From assembly GCF_963662255.1 (NCBI RefSeq), contig NW_026912169.1:372001-436000 (forward strand): DNA of 64,000 nt, given 5' to 3'. The stretch comes from Cinclus cinclus. Lineage: Eukaryota; Chordata; Aves; Passeriformes; Cinclidae. Below, one piece after another: positions 45,021 through 57,094 of this stretch; positions within the stretch are counted from its first letter, which is position 1, and each line of letters starts with the position of its first letter. The translations under genes and the position numbers were made by a program. Below the pieces are notes generated by a model that searched no databases, was not told the origin of the DNA, and worked only from the letters and a program-made list of their open reading frames with translations.

Positions 45021-45349
45021 ATGAACATAGTCCTGAGAGTCATCCTATTGCTCATCATGATAAAAGGAAACAGAGCTGACGCTTGTTGCAAGCCTTACCA
45101 GACAATCAGGTACAGTGGACACACGGTGTCCACCCTTGCCTTCCACACACATATCTATTCGGCCTGCTATAATAAGCACAACTTAGAAACTTGCACTACT
45201 ATGGGAAAAGTTACTGGGTAGCCACCAATTTAGAAAAAAGGGTGGGCTCCATCAGCATACCAAAGTTTCCCAGTAGGAGAAGCGCACCTCTGCTTCACAA
45301 AAGAAGCAATGTGGGATGTTCAGATCAGGGAGGAGTGTAAGATCACTAC
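45021..45349 (+). pseudogene. env: env 5' fragment, copy 2
   Basis: Same fragment. In this copy its frame is open upstream as far as 44391, giving a 276-codon reading frame whose first two thirds are not recognisable env. I take the ATG at 45021 as the likely original start because a signal-peptide-like segment follows. Confidence 0.6.
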
Positions 45350-45848
45350 AAATTCAGAGACCATCTCACGCCCTTCCTTGCCCTCAGTGTATTGCTGCCC
45401 TTGACATCGCATGGAATGGGAGAGCCCTTGGGTCACCCCAGCCAAGCTGTCCCCTCCCTGTGCCCTAAGGAACACTTGCCCATCCCCAGCCCATTGGTTG
45501 GGGGTTGCAGAGACAGCCTGGGCAGAAGTCAGGGCAGGGTGGGCAGTGGCAGGGCAGAGCCAGGGGGGCAGCAAGATGGGAGTGTGCAGCCTGCAGGGGC
45601 ACAGCAGCAGCTGTGGGACAGTGCAGGACAAGCTGTGCTGGACATGGCCAAGGGCCCTGGCAGGGCTGGCAGTGCCCAGGAGAAGCCAAGTCTTGGTGCC
45701 CTGGGGCACAGCAGCATCTGTGCCACCAAGGGCTGGGAGGAGACACCTTGTCCTGAGCCACTGGGGCCTCCTGGCACAGCCCCAGCAAGGCTGGGCACTG
45801 TCACCCCCTTGTCCTGCCCTCAGCATCCTCCCCTGCCCCACACCCCGG

Positions 45849-46520
45849 TGGCCTCAGGGATCTGCTGGCATGAGTCCCTGGGGAGCCTTGGTCAGGAATG
45901 GCCCTGGGGGGCTCCTGAATGCTTCCAGGGACTGCAGGTTTTCCAAAGGACCTTGGCCTTTGCTCTTGCCTTGGAGTCTCTGAGAGCTTCCTACAATCCT
46001 GGTCTTCAATTATCTGCTCTAATGAGTCCCTTGAGATTCTTAGTCATTACCAACACTCAGTGGGGCTCATTAATGCTTCAGGGTACTCCAGATTTTTCAA
46101 GTACTAGGTGTTTCCCTTTTGATACCGACTCCAGGAGAGGTTTGTGCAATCATGACCTCCAGTTATCTACTTTAAGGAGTCCCTTGATTGCTCTGTATTG
46201 ACACTGGGGGGGGTGGGCGCGGGGGGGGGGGGGGGGGGGCTCATTAATGCTTTGAGATAACCAAGGTATTTTAAGGTACTTTGCATTTTTTCCTTCCCAC
46301 ACTGAGTCTCTGTGAGGATTTTGTGCAATCCTGGCCTCCAATTCCCTCCTGCAAGGAGCCCATGAGCAGCCTGTGCTGCAGCTGGACCTCAGTGGGACCC
46401 ATTAATGCCTCCAGACCCTTTGCATTCTTTTTCTGACTTGGACTCCTGGAGAGGTTTCTGCAGTCTCCTCTCAGGCCCTGAGATTGTAGCATTGTGTGAT
46501 GGATATTGCTCCAGGGTGTC
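45849..46520 (-). repeat. 150-bp tandem repeat, R copy 4, with G-tract
   Basis: Same array, but the short G run at one unit border has grown to more than 30 G with few interruptions (46206-46239). Confidence 0.8.
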
Positions 46521-46863
46521 TCCTAAGGAGGTCTGGCCTGCTCAGAGAAGCTGTGCCTTGAGGTTTGACCCGGTATGGACAACTTTGCTGCACATTCCCC
46601 AACCGCATCCTGTCTGTCCTGACTCAGCTGACACCCCTGCTTTGCTTGGAGAACTGGCTACACACACCCTAAGAAGGGTTTTCCTCTTTGTTTTTTTTTT
46701 TTTTTTACACCAACCTACAACGGTTTTGATTGCTCCAAACAACGAAAAGTTCCCCACTGAAAACAGACACCCTCCTCAAGTGTGTGCCAAGCCCCAGGCA
46801 GCACCAAGACCATTCCAGAGCTGCCCTGCCCAGCTGTGAGGGTGGATTAGCATCCCAAGGTGC

Positions 46864-47469
46864 CCTGGGCCATTGCAAGGGACTGTTGCCAGGGACACTG
46901 CACTGACCACCCCCTAGTGGGTTTGGGTGCCAGGGCAACCCTCATCAGTTCAAGTTGCCTTGGAAACCACCCCAAGGAGCCATTTGTGCAGTCAGGTTCC
47001 ATGGGCACTTGCATGCAGACCTGTTGGGTCCTCAGCTGCCATGGCAAGCCTGAGGACAAAGCGGTGCCGGGGCTGGTCCAGCTTCAGCTGCACTGACACT
47101 CATTGATGCAGTCAGGTGCCATGGCAACAGCCACAGAGACCCCTTCCTCAGTTTGGTGCCACGGCAGCCAACGCCTGGAGCCATTGTGATGGCTGCTTGT
47201 CATGGAAACCTGCCCTGGGCCCCTTGCTCAGGGCTGCTGTCACTGCCCAGAGCCAGAGGGGATCCCTCGCTGGGGGCTTGTGCCATGGCCACCTGCCCTG
47301 TGCCGCGCTGGCTGGGCAGGCGCAGCGGGACCAGCAGCAAACCCCAGGGCCAGGGCCAAAGGCCAGCTCAGCCAGACAGAAAGGTCAGCTGGGCACTGTT
47401 TCCATGGCAAGCCTCACTGGGACAGGACACCTGGGTCACCTGGCATGGCACTTGCCATGGAAACCCCTT
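46864..47469 (-). repeat. 41-bp minisatellite, R copy 4
   Basis: Same array, with a small change at CCACCCCCTAGTGG (about 46908) in one unit. Confidence 0.7.
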
Positions 47470-47810
47470 GTAGGGCCTGATGCCACGGACGCTGGCACCG
47501 AGACACTGCTGGGGTCGGGTGCTGAGCACAGGCTCCATCACACACAGATGGTTTTGCTCTTGCTGAGCTTGCACAGAGCCAAGGCCTTTCCTGCCCCTTG
47601 TCCAGCCATGCTGGGGAGGGGCTGGGGGTGCAGGGGAGCTTGGGAGGGGACACAGCCAGGACAGGTGACCCCAACTGACCCGGGGGAGATCCCGGACCAT
47701 GGGACATCATGCTCAGCGTATAAAGTGGGGGGAAGAAGGCAGAAACCAGGGGACATTTGCAGTGGTGGCGTTTGTCTTCCCAGGTAACTCCTAGGCACGA
47801 TGGGACTCAG

Positions 47811-48465
47811 TTTCACCAGTGGCCAGGGTCAGCACCAAAGACACAGACACCAGCTGAAGGAATTGCGTAATTTATATAACGCAAAACTGCAAAGAATCAC
47901 AACAGGAGAAGCTCAGCAATGCACCCAGACATCACTCCCAAGAAGTGCCCGCAGTGATTAAGAAAGATCCATCAGCAGTTCCCCCCAGACTTTACCATCA
48001 CCCAGATGCACACATCAGCTGGGGGAAGCTGTCACAGCCAAGGACTGCAGAGCCACTCCCGGACACTGGGAATTCCTGCAGGTGCCTCCAGCCACAGCTG
48101 AGGCTTCCAGCCCTGCTGAGAGAGGGCCCAGCTCTGATGGTGTTGAACAGAGAATCTGACAGCACTCCTAGTGCAGGAACATGGGTTTAAGTCTCCTGTT
48201 TGGTTCCTCCCAACGCCTGGCCAGGGTTCAAGGAGGAACCAAGGGAGTTCACTTGGACCAAACACCCCCAAACAAGGCTAGATGGGACCTTGTTGGATTT
48301 CTAAATGCTGAAAGGTAAATCCTTCTTTCACCAATGCATAGATACAGAGATCGTATTGCTAAAAATGCCTCATTGATGAGCAGGTAAAAATATAACATTT
48401 GCTTGGAAGGTGCATCTAGAATTCAGCTTTGGCTCAGGGCCTGATGTTCAGGCCTTGGTACTTCA
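47811..48465 (-). repeat. Inner LTR-like repeat in R copy 4
   Basis: Counterpart in the inverted fourth R copy. It has CTTCTTTCACC where other copies read CTTGT near 48323. Confidence 0.5.
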
Positions 48466-48564
48466 ACCAGTGCTTTGACCAAAGCATGAACTACAACCTC
48501 CATAACAATTCCTTCAATAATGGAGTCTTAGATTTAGGTATGAGGCATAAAGGCATCACCTCTT

Positions 48565-48593
48565 GTTCTTCAATTAAGCATTAATTGAAGAAC
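48565..48593. other. Perfect hairpin, R copy 4
   Basis: Same hairpin, intact. Confidence 0.85.
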
Positions 48594-50443
48594 AGTTCAT
48601 TACTCAGAGCTGTAATTTGCAACTCTTTTAAAACATGCCTAATTAGTTGCTCTTCTCTGTTGTTTCTCAAATCCCCACTTTCTCTTGAGACTGTGTCTCT
48701 CTTGAGACAAGTCTCAGTGCTCCATTTCCCAGCACAAAGTGTCACAACAACTCTAACATGGAATCATTACACACCAAGGGCTCACACTGCAATGTTTGCA
48801 GTGACTGCCACAAATGCATTTCACAGCAGCCTCCAATTTGGCAGGCATGAAGGCAATCTCAGCAAGAAGAATTTTCTTCTTTCTGCCACTCTTCTACTGC
48901 TCTTCCTATTGAGGTGATTCCTGATGGCTGCACTTCAGACTCATCACTGATAGAAGTGCAACATTCCTGTCCCGTCATAGCCCAGGCTCCTCCTTGCCCA
49001 GCAAGCAGATGATCCAAGGCCATGAGGTTCTGTAGAGCCCCATTTGTGTTTGTTGGAGCTCACAGGATGTGCTACTGGATATTTGCACAGTATCCTTTTC
49101 TACTTCTTCAAATAATCCATGTAGCTCATTAATGTGAACTCCATAGGACGAGGCAGTGCTCATGGGGCACAGGGTGAACCAGAGTCTTTGGCTTTCTGAG
49201 ACCAAAGGCACTCTGTGGGGGGAAATGTTCTCTCGGCCCAAACTCTTCCTTCTGCTTGTTGCTGAAGTACCCCCAAGGGAGGCATCAACACTGCCTGAAA
49301 AACAGGACCCAAACACATTGAGGGAAGCCTTTACAGGCATTGTCTCTGCACATCCAGCAGGTCCCATTCCCAGTACCAAAGGTCTGATTTCCCATTTCCC
49401 ACTGTGGGCTGCTGATGCATCCAGGGCTCCTCCCTGTGCTCCTCTTGTGTCCCCCGTGCCTTTGGGCCACAGCAGTTTCACAGTGGCCCTGCAGCTGGCA
49501 GTGCTCTAACACTGACCCTGACCAGCTCCAGCACCCCAAGTTCTATGGACATTGGGAGTGATGGCAAAGCACAGAAATCCTTTCACACTGGGGCCTCTAA
49601 CTCCAACAGGGTTCAGTTTCTACTGAAGGGAAATCTTAGTGAACCCTGTAAAGCTGATCATTGTATTCCTTTTTTGCACAGCACAGTTTTCTTTAACTGT
49701 CCCTGCACTGACTCTGTTAGGAGTCAGAGCCCATGGACAGAGCTCTGGCCACCCCACAGGGTGGGCCCTCCAAGGGACCCCCATTCCTCCCAACATTAGT
49801 TGAGGACATACCCGGCAATTACTTACATGGAGTATTTTGGCTACTAAGATCTTTACATTTTCAGAACAATTTCAGGACTAATCCCTGATGAAACTCTACA
49901 GGTGTTTCTGGCAAACAAAGATTCTGGCTGACTCTCAAGACACAACTTACAGACATAAGCACTACTTTAGTGACAAGGTGACTCATTCTTTTTCCTCAGT
50001 CTCATCCGGGTTAGGAACAGTAATTCCACTGTCCATGCAGCTGGTGCCCATTTAATTCCAGAATAATGTCCCTAGGGACCTTTGCTGTTCAGCTTTCCCG
50101 CGCTGTCTGTGGGTAACAAGGCTTGCTGGGGTCCTTTCCCCTTTGGCTGGAGAGGTGCCGGGTCCCAGGCCCTGAGGGACCCCCAGGCTCCTGGCTGGAA
50201 TTCGTCTGGAAGTGCCTCAGTGTCACATCAGCCTTCACATGGAGCCCCGTGGATCAGAGCATTTCCCAAACGGGACCCTTGGGGCAAACACGCAGATGTG
50301 GTCTGGCACGATCTCTAAAACAATATCCCAAAACATCCACTTGTTCTCACATAGAGCACTTGGCTGCAGGGACATATTGCCAGGTTCCAGCATTCCAACA
50401 GTCTTGTCTTTCCCCAGAGCTGTTCCTGCAGCTGGCTCGGGAG

Positions 50444-50785
50444 GGCCACTTGGCCTCTCCACCCACACTTTGGCTCCATTATTAGGACTGCTGCATCCAA
50501 AGCCTTGATCTCCACAAACAGTGCTGATTTGAGCTGGATCTCCTTCCTTCACTGATGTTTCGAAAGCTGGAAGATCAATAATGGTGCTACTGTGCCACAG
50601 GGCTAAATCATCCAATCTTGTTCACTATTGCCGAAAAGGATTACTTTGATTTCTCCTTGACAATCTGCATCAATTCCTCTTCCCGTGACGTGAACCCTTT
50701 GCAAGGCCAAGCTCCAGTGAGCAGTTCCCCAAACAAAGTGTCCTGGAGGAATCTGAACTCCTCTTTCCGTATTGATAACTCTCAT
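50444..50785 (-). pseudogene. Decayed dUTPase in R copy 4
   Basis: Same remnant. One extra substitution changes Ser to Gly after the VILF strand (NSEQ to GNSE context near 50632). Confidence 0.63.
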
Positions 50786-51397
50786 TTGCTTCTGATTTAT
50801 CCTAATTAATTCCAGTGCATCACAGTCCAGCCCTGCAGCCTCTGGGGGGCCCTGTCAGGGACCATGGCACCCAGAACAATTTCCCAGGAAGTCCAAGTCT
50901 CACTGGCCATGGTTGTATTTGCAAACCGGGAGCAGCCATGCACATCCAGGGCCTTTCCATTTCCCAGTGGGCCCATTGCTAAGGGTAGGGAGCACATCTG
51001 GGAGTTGGCTTCTCCATCGGGACAGCTTCTCAGCACCTCATTTTTTCAACTGCTCTTTTAACAAACATTCATCTGTCCAACCAATGCCGCAGCTTGTGGA
51101 TAGCCTGCTGTTTCCAATATGCTCTTAACAAAATCCCTCCTCATCCTCCCAAACCCACAAGTTCTTTTCCTTTTTCCATATGCAATTTTGGGATGCATTT
51201 GAAGACACCCACTGGTTCAGCCTCTTTTAACTCACGGCTCCACTGCTCCCACGGTGCTCTGACCTCAGTCCACTCCTGAGACACACAACTCTAGGGAAGG
51301 GCTTTGCATCCAGCAATTTCCAACGGGACGGACTCCTTACATTTACATTTTTAATGTGACATTTTGTTGTGATCCAACTAGACTACGCCTCTTTGCT

Positions 51398-52096
51398 TTT
51401 ACCAGTGGGCAAGGTCAGCACCAAAGACACAGACACCAGCTGAAGGAATTGCCTAATTTTCTAAAGTTCAAAGCAGCAAAGAATCACAGAAGGAGAAGCT
51501 CAGCAATGCACCCAGACATCACTCCCAAGAAGTGCCCGCAGTGATTAAGAAAGATCCATCAGCAGTTCCCCCCAGACTTTACCATCACCCAGATGCACAC
51601 ATCAGCTGGGGGAAGCTGTCACAGCCAAGGACTGCAGAGCCACTCCCGGACACTGGGAATTCCTGCAGGTGCCTCCAGCCACAGCTGAGGCTTCCAGCCC
51701 CGCTGAGAGAGGGCCCAGCTCTGACAGTGCTGAAGAAACAAACTGACAGCACTTCTAGTGCAGCAACATCTGGTTTCATTCTCCTCTTGGCTCATACCCA
51801 GAGCCTGGCCAGGGCTCAAGGAGGAGCCCAAGGAGTTGGCTTTGACCAAACACACCCCAAACAAGGCCAGATGTTGGATTTCACGGCCTTGTTCGGCTTC
51901 TAAATACACAAAGGTCAATCCACCTTTCACTCATGAGTGCATACATCTATCACAGCGCTCATGTCCGTGCATAGTTTGGTCATGTGTAGATACAAAGATA
52001 ACATTTGGTTGGAAGGTTCATCCAGAGATCCCCTTTGGCTCAGGGCCTGGTGTTCAGCCCTCAGTCAGGGCCTCTTGTCCAGCCTTTGGTACTTCA
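51398..52096 (-). repeat. Outer LTR-like repeat in R copy 4
   Basis: Full-length outer repeat. The 447-base deletion of this R copy lies outside it, at about 51112. Confidence 0.5.
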
Positions 52097-52105
52097 GGCA
52101 TGCGA

Positions 52106-52200
52106 TTTACTGCTGGGCTTGACAGTGCTGGGTGAACAGCAGGACTGCATGAGCTCTGAGGTCTTTCCCAACTGGAAGGATTCTGTAATTCCAGGATTCC
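52106..52200 (+). mobile_element. CR1 LINE 3' tail in R copy 4
   Basis: Same CR1 fragment as in copy 2, without visible changes. Confidence 0.75.
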
Positions 52201-52840
52201 ATCTGCTGCATTCAGCTAGGTCCATGTTAGCAGCATTCCTTGAGTCCAAAAGGCCCCTCTTGGTCAGCCCTTGTGGCCTAAGGCTCCAGCTCCTTTAGCT
52301 CCTGCTGCTAAGCTGCTCAGGCTGAACGAGAGGGCTCAGGGAGAAGAAGAATACAGCTCATGCAATTCCTTCTGGGAAGCTGAGAGGGCAGGGTGTGGCA
52401 CCAGGAGCATTGTTTGCTGTGGCCTCCTCTCTACCCTTCAGGCCCTTCAGTGCTTTGAAGCAGCCAAGAGCTTTCTTCAAGGGTGCAAGGAAGCAGCTGT
52501 TCCTGCTCCCAGCTCTGGCTCTTCCCACTCTCTGACCTTGACTGGTTTTGTCCCTCTGGCTGTGCCCTCTGCTCCCCCTGTGCTTGGTGGCTGCTGCCCA
52601 GGACTGTGGCACTGGCACACATCAAGGGCTCCAGCCCCTCCTTTCTCTGCCCTTGCAGCTGCCTGCTCACAGCAGCCTTTTCCACCTGGAAGCTCCCCAT
52701 GGAGAGGGAGTCCCCACCTCTGTTCCCTGCACAACCTCCAGGATGCCAGCGCTGCCATCTCCAGTCCCTGCTGGCACTGAGGGCTCCCAGGTGCCCCAGG
52801 CTGCTGTGACACCACTGCACACGGCAGGAACAGTGCCAGG

Positions 52841-52865
52841 GGCTGTGCTCAAAGTCAGGTCCATG

Positions 52866-52898
<33 letters not shown>

Positions 52899-54675
52899 GG
52901 GTGTCGTTTCTTTCCAGCCCTGCCCAGAGTCAGGGATCAGATCCAGGCACTGCTGCTGCTCCCTCGGGATCAGCCACAATTTGGCTGTTGCTGTCAGTGC
53001 CAGCAGAAGCGGTGGCTGGAGCAGCGGGTGCTGACAGTGCCCCAAGCACACACAGGGGTCCCTGGGCTGGGGGTTGGGAGCTGGGAGGCAGCTGCCCCTT
53101 CTTCTCCCTCTGCCCCTTCTTCTCCCTCTGCCCCCACAGAGCTGGGCCACGCACAAGGGGGGGCAGCACAGCAAACAGGGAGCCTGCAAGTCTCTTCCAG
53201 CCCAGTCTGCTGAGAGTTTGGCCCTTGGAGCTCCAGGTGGACAAAGGCAGCTGCTCCTGGTCCCTCTGTGTGTCCCTGTGTTCAGCTGTGCTGCTCCATC
53301 AGTCCGTGCCCAGCAATGGGAAAAGCCTCAGGCCTGCAGGGCCAGGAGCTGCTGGGCTCTGCCTGGGCAGCTCAGCCAGCGGGAAGGAGCTGCTCCACAC
53401 GGGAACCAGGAGCGAAGGACACTCCTGTTTTAGGAGAGGATTTCTGTTCTAGGAAAAACAAAAAACATAGAAAAAGAAAAAAAAAACCACAGAAAACATG
53501 TGAAAGATACAAACAAAACAACGTGTTAGTGAAAAGTAGTCCAGACCTTTGGATAAAGGGGCAACCGATCTTTTTAAAACAAGGACTAAGTTATTTACTT
53601 TAGAAACGTGCTGATGGTATGGATCCATCTTACTGACCTCAGCAGCCTATTTAAAACGATGTTGGGGTTTATTTCCAATATTGTTATTTTCAATTGTGGT
53701 TGAAGCAAGAGGAAATTGCTTTGTGCCCTGCCAGCTCCAAGCAGGACTGGGAAACTAAACTCTGTCAAACCCCAAATCCTTTTTGAAGATGCCCTTCCTT
53801 CTCACCCTTCAAATGAGGTGCGCTGTTCCCTTTGAAATTGTCAGTGATTTCTTCAAGATGGAAAGACCCACTTACAGCTTTTTGCTCTGGTTTGGAAGTG
53901 CAGAAGGGCAACTCTCCATCCATCAGCTCCAGACTGCACTGCCTTAGGAACACGGCCCACTCGCCAGGTTTTGCCCACTCGTGGCACTTCTAGAGGAGGA
54001 AGAAATTGCACAATTGCTACGGCACAATTCCAGACAAAAAGGAATGGAGACAGACAAAACATCCTGTGGAGATCCAGGCGTTCAGCTGGGACCGTGGAGA
54101 GTTTGGGTTCTTGCCAATTGGGTGTGTGTCCCTAACTGCAATCTCTTGGCCTGCAGGAGAGTCTCCCTCACCTGCAAAAGCAGAAAGCTCAGGCGGTGTG
54201 CTGGGAACGGGCTCGTGTGATGCAAAGCTCTCAGAGCCCTGTGAGGGCAGAGCGGGCCCAGCCGTGCCCAGGGCTGAGCCCAGCAGAGCCCTGGCACGGC
54301 CCAGAGCTGCCTCAGCATCCGCAGAGCCCGGCTGCAAGGAGAGAACCCAGAAACCACCCCTCAGCTGAAGGCTCCTGTCCCCCTTGTCCCAACCACGAGC
54401 AGTGCCCAGGCCATGCTGCCTGTGCCCAGAGCTGGGCACAAACCTCCCGGTCACTGCTGCCTCTGGGAGCAGAGCACGAGCGCAGGACACGTGCCCAGCC
54501 TGCAGCCAGCCATGGCACATCCAGCCCCTCAGCAGCTGCCCAGAGCCAAAAAGCACCTTGGCAGCCCACTGAAGAACTCCTTGCATCTACTCCAGCAAAG
54601 GGGGAACCTTTGGTTGCCAGCCAGGGGCCAGGCCATGCCCAGATCTGGGAGCATCCCCCTGGCTGTGGACTCACC
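52841..54675. other. P2 stretch downstream of kinase pseudogene, no gene recognised
   Basis: Near-identical counterpart of 22402-24230, with a longer CTG tract and small indels. Nothing further is identified. Confidence 0.5.
52866..52897 (+). repeat. CTG triplet tract at P edge, 10-11 units
   Basis: Same locus in P2 with about three extra triplets, showing active slippage between otherwise nearly identical copies. Confidence 0.85.
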
Positions 54676-54684
54676 TGCACACTG

Positions 54685-54906
54685 GGCGTGGAGCGTGTCT
54701 TTGAAGAAGGTGCCAGAATCAAAGTCCATCATCTCCTGCTGCCAGTGGCCAGGTCGAGGAAGAGGCTGTCAGCCTTGAGGTTGTCCTTGCAGCAGCTCCA
54801 CGTGGTACAGCTTCTCCAGGGGCTGCTGCTCCTTCCCTGGGGGCCAGACCAGGCTGTCAGTGTTCTGCCCAGGGACTCAGCCATCACTGAAGCAGGACAA
54901 GTAAAA
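54685..54906 (-). pseudogene. Degenerate PIM exon-3 fragment, copy 2
   Basis: Same remnant as in P1, with the same lesions and the same GTGAGT donor. It predates the P duplication, since both copies share the loss of HRD and the DFD reading. Confidence 0.58.
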
Positions 54907-56295
54907 CCAGGATGCATGGTGGCCGCCAGTGCTTGCAAGACCAGCTCAGCTCCAGAACGGACGTTCCCATCTGATGACCCCTGCTCCATGGTACAGGCAG
55001 GAGAAAAAAGTCTGTGTTTCTTTGCTTCTTATCACCAAGACACGTGTGGAGCTGTTTGATCCAGGCTCCCGGATCAAACGGTGCCTGTGAATCTCTCCCA
55101 TCTTCTAGGGCAGGTGAACACCCTGCAGCCAGGGGTCATAGAAGAGATCTTCCAAAGATGGCCTGTCCATGGAGTGCATGCATAAACACCATCTGATAAC
55201 ATCTTGGCACTCTGGGGAGAGAAACCACAAATCACCGGTCAGCTGGAGGAGCTTGCATTGCCCCCAATAAACATTAACAAGCCAAGGCAAACAGGGGCAG
55301 CAAAGCAGTCCAAGCCGTTCCTCGCCTGCACACCAAACGGAGCCGTGCACGGATCTGAGCCCCCTCTCTTGCTCCCCCCAGGGGGTTTGTGTCGGGCTGG
55401 CTGCCCCAGCTCCAGCCACGGCTGAGTGGGTGGTGAATGCCGTTGGCAGGGCTGGGAGCTGTCTCCCCTCTGATCCCCACTCAAAAGCAACTTTTGGTGC
55501 AGGAGAAGCAATCCCATGACCTGCAGCAAAGCGGGGAATCCAAGCGGGGTGCCACAGTCAGGCTGGGCCATGAGATGCCCAGGGGCATCCCCCAGGCTGG
55601 GCTCACCTGCAAACTGGGTGTAGAGTGTGTCCTGGAGGAAGGTGCCACAGCCAAAGTCAATCAGGTGGCCAGGTCGATGAGGATGTTGCTAGGTTTGATG
55701 TCGCGGTGCAGGACCCCGCAGCTGCTGCAGTGCCGCACGGCCTCCAGCACCTGGCGGAACAGCCCCCGCGCCTCCTCCTCCGGCAGGGAGCCCCGAGCCA
55801 CGATGAAATCCAAGAGGTCCTGACATGGCTCGGGACGCTCCAGCACCAACAAGACGCAGCTGAGCAGCTCAAACCACTCCAGGAGCTGAATTACTCCACG
55901 GAACCCAGTGGACACCTTGTCCAGCAGCACGACCTCCAGGGGCGCACGGGCGCCGTTGGGCTGCGCGAGGACCACGATGCCGTCAGTGGGGCTGAGGCCG
56001 TGCCAGGGCTCTGGAACGCCTCAGCCAGCCCGGGATGCTCTGCATCCCCCGCTCAGCCCACGCCCGCTCTCCTTGCAGGGCTCCCGGCGGCTCCCAGCCT
56101 GCCGGGCCCCGGCTCCCCGCCGCCCGCAACGCCCCGGCTTCTGCCGCTGGCCCCGCTCACTCACCAGCTCGCCCCAATGGCGGATGCGATCCCGCCGCAC
56201 GCATTTGATGGCCACCTGCGAACCAAGGGGCAGCAGCGGGCTCAGATCGCCGCCCGGCCCGCCGCGCCCCGGCCTCCTCCTCCGCCCTCCATCTC

Positions 56296-56338
56296 TTCCT
56301 CTTCTTCCTCCTCCTCCTCCTCCTCCTCCTCCTCCTCC
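56296..56338 (+). repeat. TCC/CTC tract in PIM intron 1, expanded
   Basis: Same tract in copy 2, longer by about 20 bases, again without change in the neighbouring splice sites. Confidence 0.7.
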
Positions 56339-56689
56339 GCCCGCCGCCGGCCCCGCCACTCACCGGGGCGCCGTCCGCGAGCCGGGTCCACGAGAAGACG
56401 CTGCCGAAGCCGCCGCTGCCCAGCAGCGAACCCAGCCGGTACCGCTCCTGCAAGGCCCCCTGCGCCTTCCCTGAGGGCGACACGCGGCCGTCAGCGCTCG
56501 GCCCGGGGCCACACACGGGCCCCGACCGCCCCCCGACCGTCCCGGGCCGGGCATCCCCACCCGCCCCGGGCCCTGGCGGCTCGGGGCCGGCGGCCGCGCT
56601 GCCGAGCGGCGGAGCTCGGGCCGGGGAAGCCGCAGCGGAGGCGGCGGGAGCGGCCGCGCCGCGTGTGTCCTCAGCGGGCCCCTGGAGGA

Positions 56690-56812
56690 GCCGGGGCCGG
56701 GGCCGGGGCAGGGGCCGGAGCCGGGGCCGGGGCCGGAGGCGGGGCCGGAGGCGGGGTAGGGGCGGGGGTCGGGGCCGGGCTCGGGGTCGGGGCCGGGACC
56801 GGGCTCGGGTTC
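56690..56812 (+). repeat. GC-rich hexamer-type repeat in PIM exon 1, copy 2
   Basis: Same repeat as in P1, rearranged internally and net six bases longer across the exon (209 against 207 codons). The Arg-Pro coding pattern is kept, although the downstream gene is broken. Confidence 0.72.
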
Positions 56813-57094
56813 GGGCTCCGGCCAGGCAAAGCCAAAGGGCAGCGATGCTGCCCCAGCCCCAGGCACTGATGCCCGCCCAGCACCGCCACAGCCACGAAAG
56901 CCAAAGCCGGGCAGAGGCGAGCCCGGGGTGGGACGGACGGGGCAGGTGACGGGGCAGCCCCGCCCGAGGCCGGGGGCGGGCCGGGGGCATGGCCCGGTCC
57001 GGCAGGGGGAAGGGGGAGACGACGGGGGGGTCTGGGGAACGGAGCCCGGGGAGAAGGGATAGAATGAACAAGAAAGAGAGTAAGAGGGCTTGTA

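Larger units (their letters stand above)
36878..45349. other. Spacer S, copy 2 (inverted: OR left, provirus right)
   Basis: 8472 bases, the reverse complement of 6060-14552 with few substitutions and small indels. Relative to the conserved direction of P it is flipped. Copy 1 has 10 bases near 6831 (in the env-proximal part of the provirus) that are absent here, and a 3-base difference in the LTR U3. Both copies carry the same disabling lesions in OR and provirus, so they descend from one already decayed ancestor. Confidence 0.93.
40690..45349 (+). mobile_element. Truncated gamma-like endogenous retrovirus, copy 2
   Basis: Same provirus on the plus strand, with the same internal deletions. 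A 10-base difference near 44580 leaves a longer open stretch (44391-45221) than in copy 1, but integrase, RNase H and protease are still broken. The LTR left edge is approximate: no clean TG terminus could be fixed. It ends in env at the R junction. Confidence 0.88.
45350..52840 (-). repeat. R repeat copy 4 (minus, with internal deletion)
   Basis: Complete-ended R unit of 7491 bases. It is shorter because 447 bases matching 20280-20726 of copy 2 are missing at about 51112. The deletion joins two CTGCTGT heptamers and removes the TAA microsatellite. The copy also carries a long G tract at 46206-46239 inside the 150-bp tandem repeat that the other copies lack. Confidence 0.93.
55105..56990 (-). 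pseudogene. PIM1-like kinase pseudogene (exon 4 lost, exon 3 frameshift)
   Basis: Homologue of the gene in P1. Exon 1 (56990-56364, 209 codons), exon 2 (56215-56165) and exon 5 (55211-55105) are open with good splice borders. Exon 3 (55960-55607) is 354 bases instead of 367: 13 bases are missing at about 55663, just before the DFG codons, which shifts the frame. Exon 4, carrying the activation-segment end and the VWSLG helix, is absent: 582 bases are gone at about 55251, with at most one base of homology at the join. Unlike copy 1, the glycine loop here has the normal Gly (GSGGFGSV), but the next strand has Trp in place of Gly (FSWTR). No kinase can be made from this copy as it stands. Confidence 0.88.

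Noticed and set aside
44391..45221. 276-codon open frame as an intact env-like gene in S2
   Set aside because: Only the last ~66 codons resemble an env start. The rest reads through from the broken integrase end after a 10-base difference, and env is cut at the R junction.
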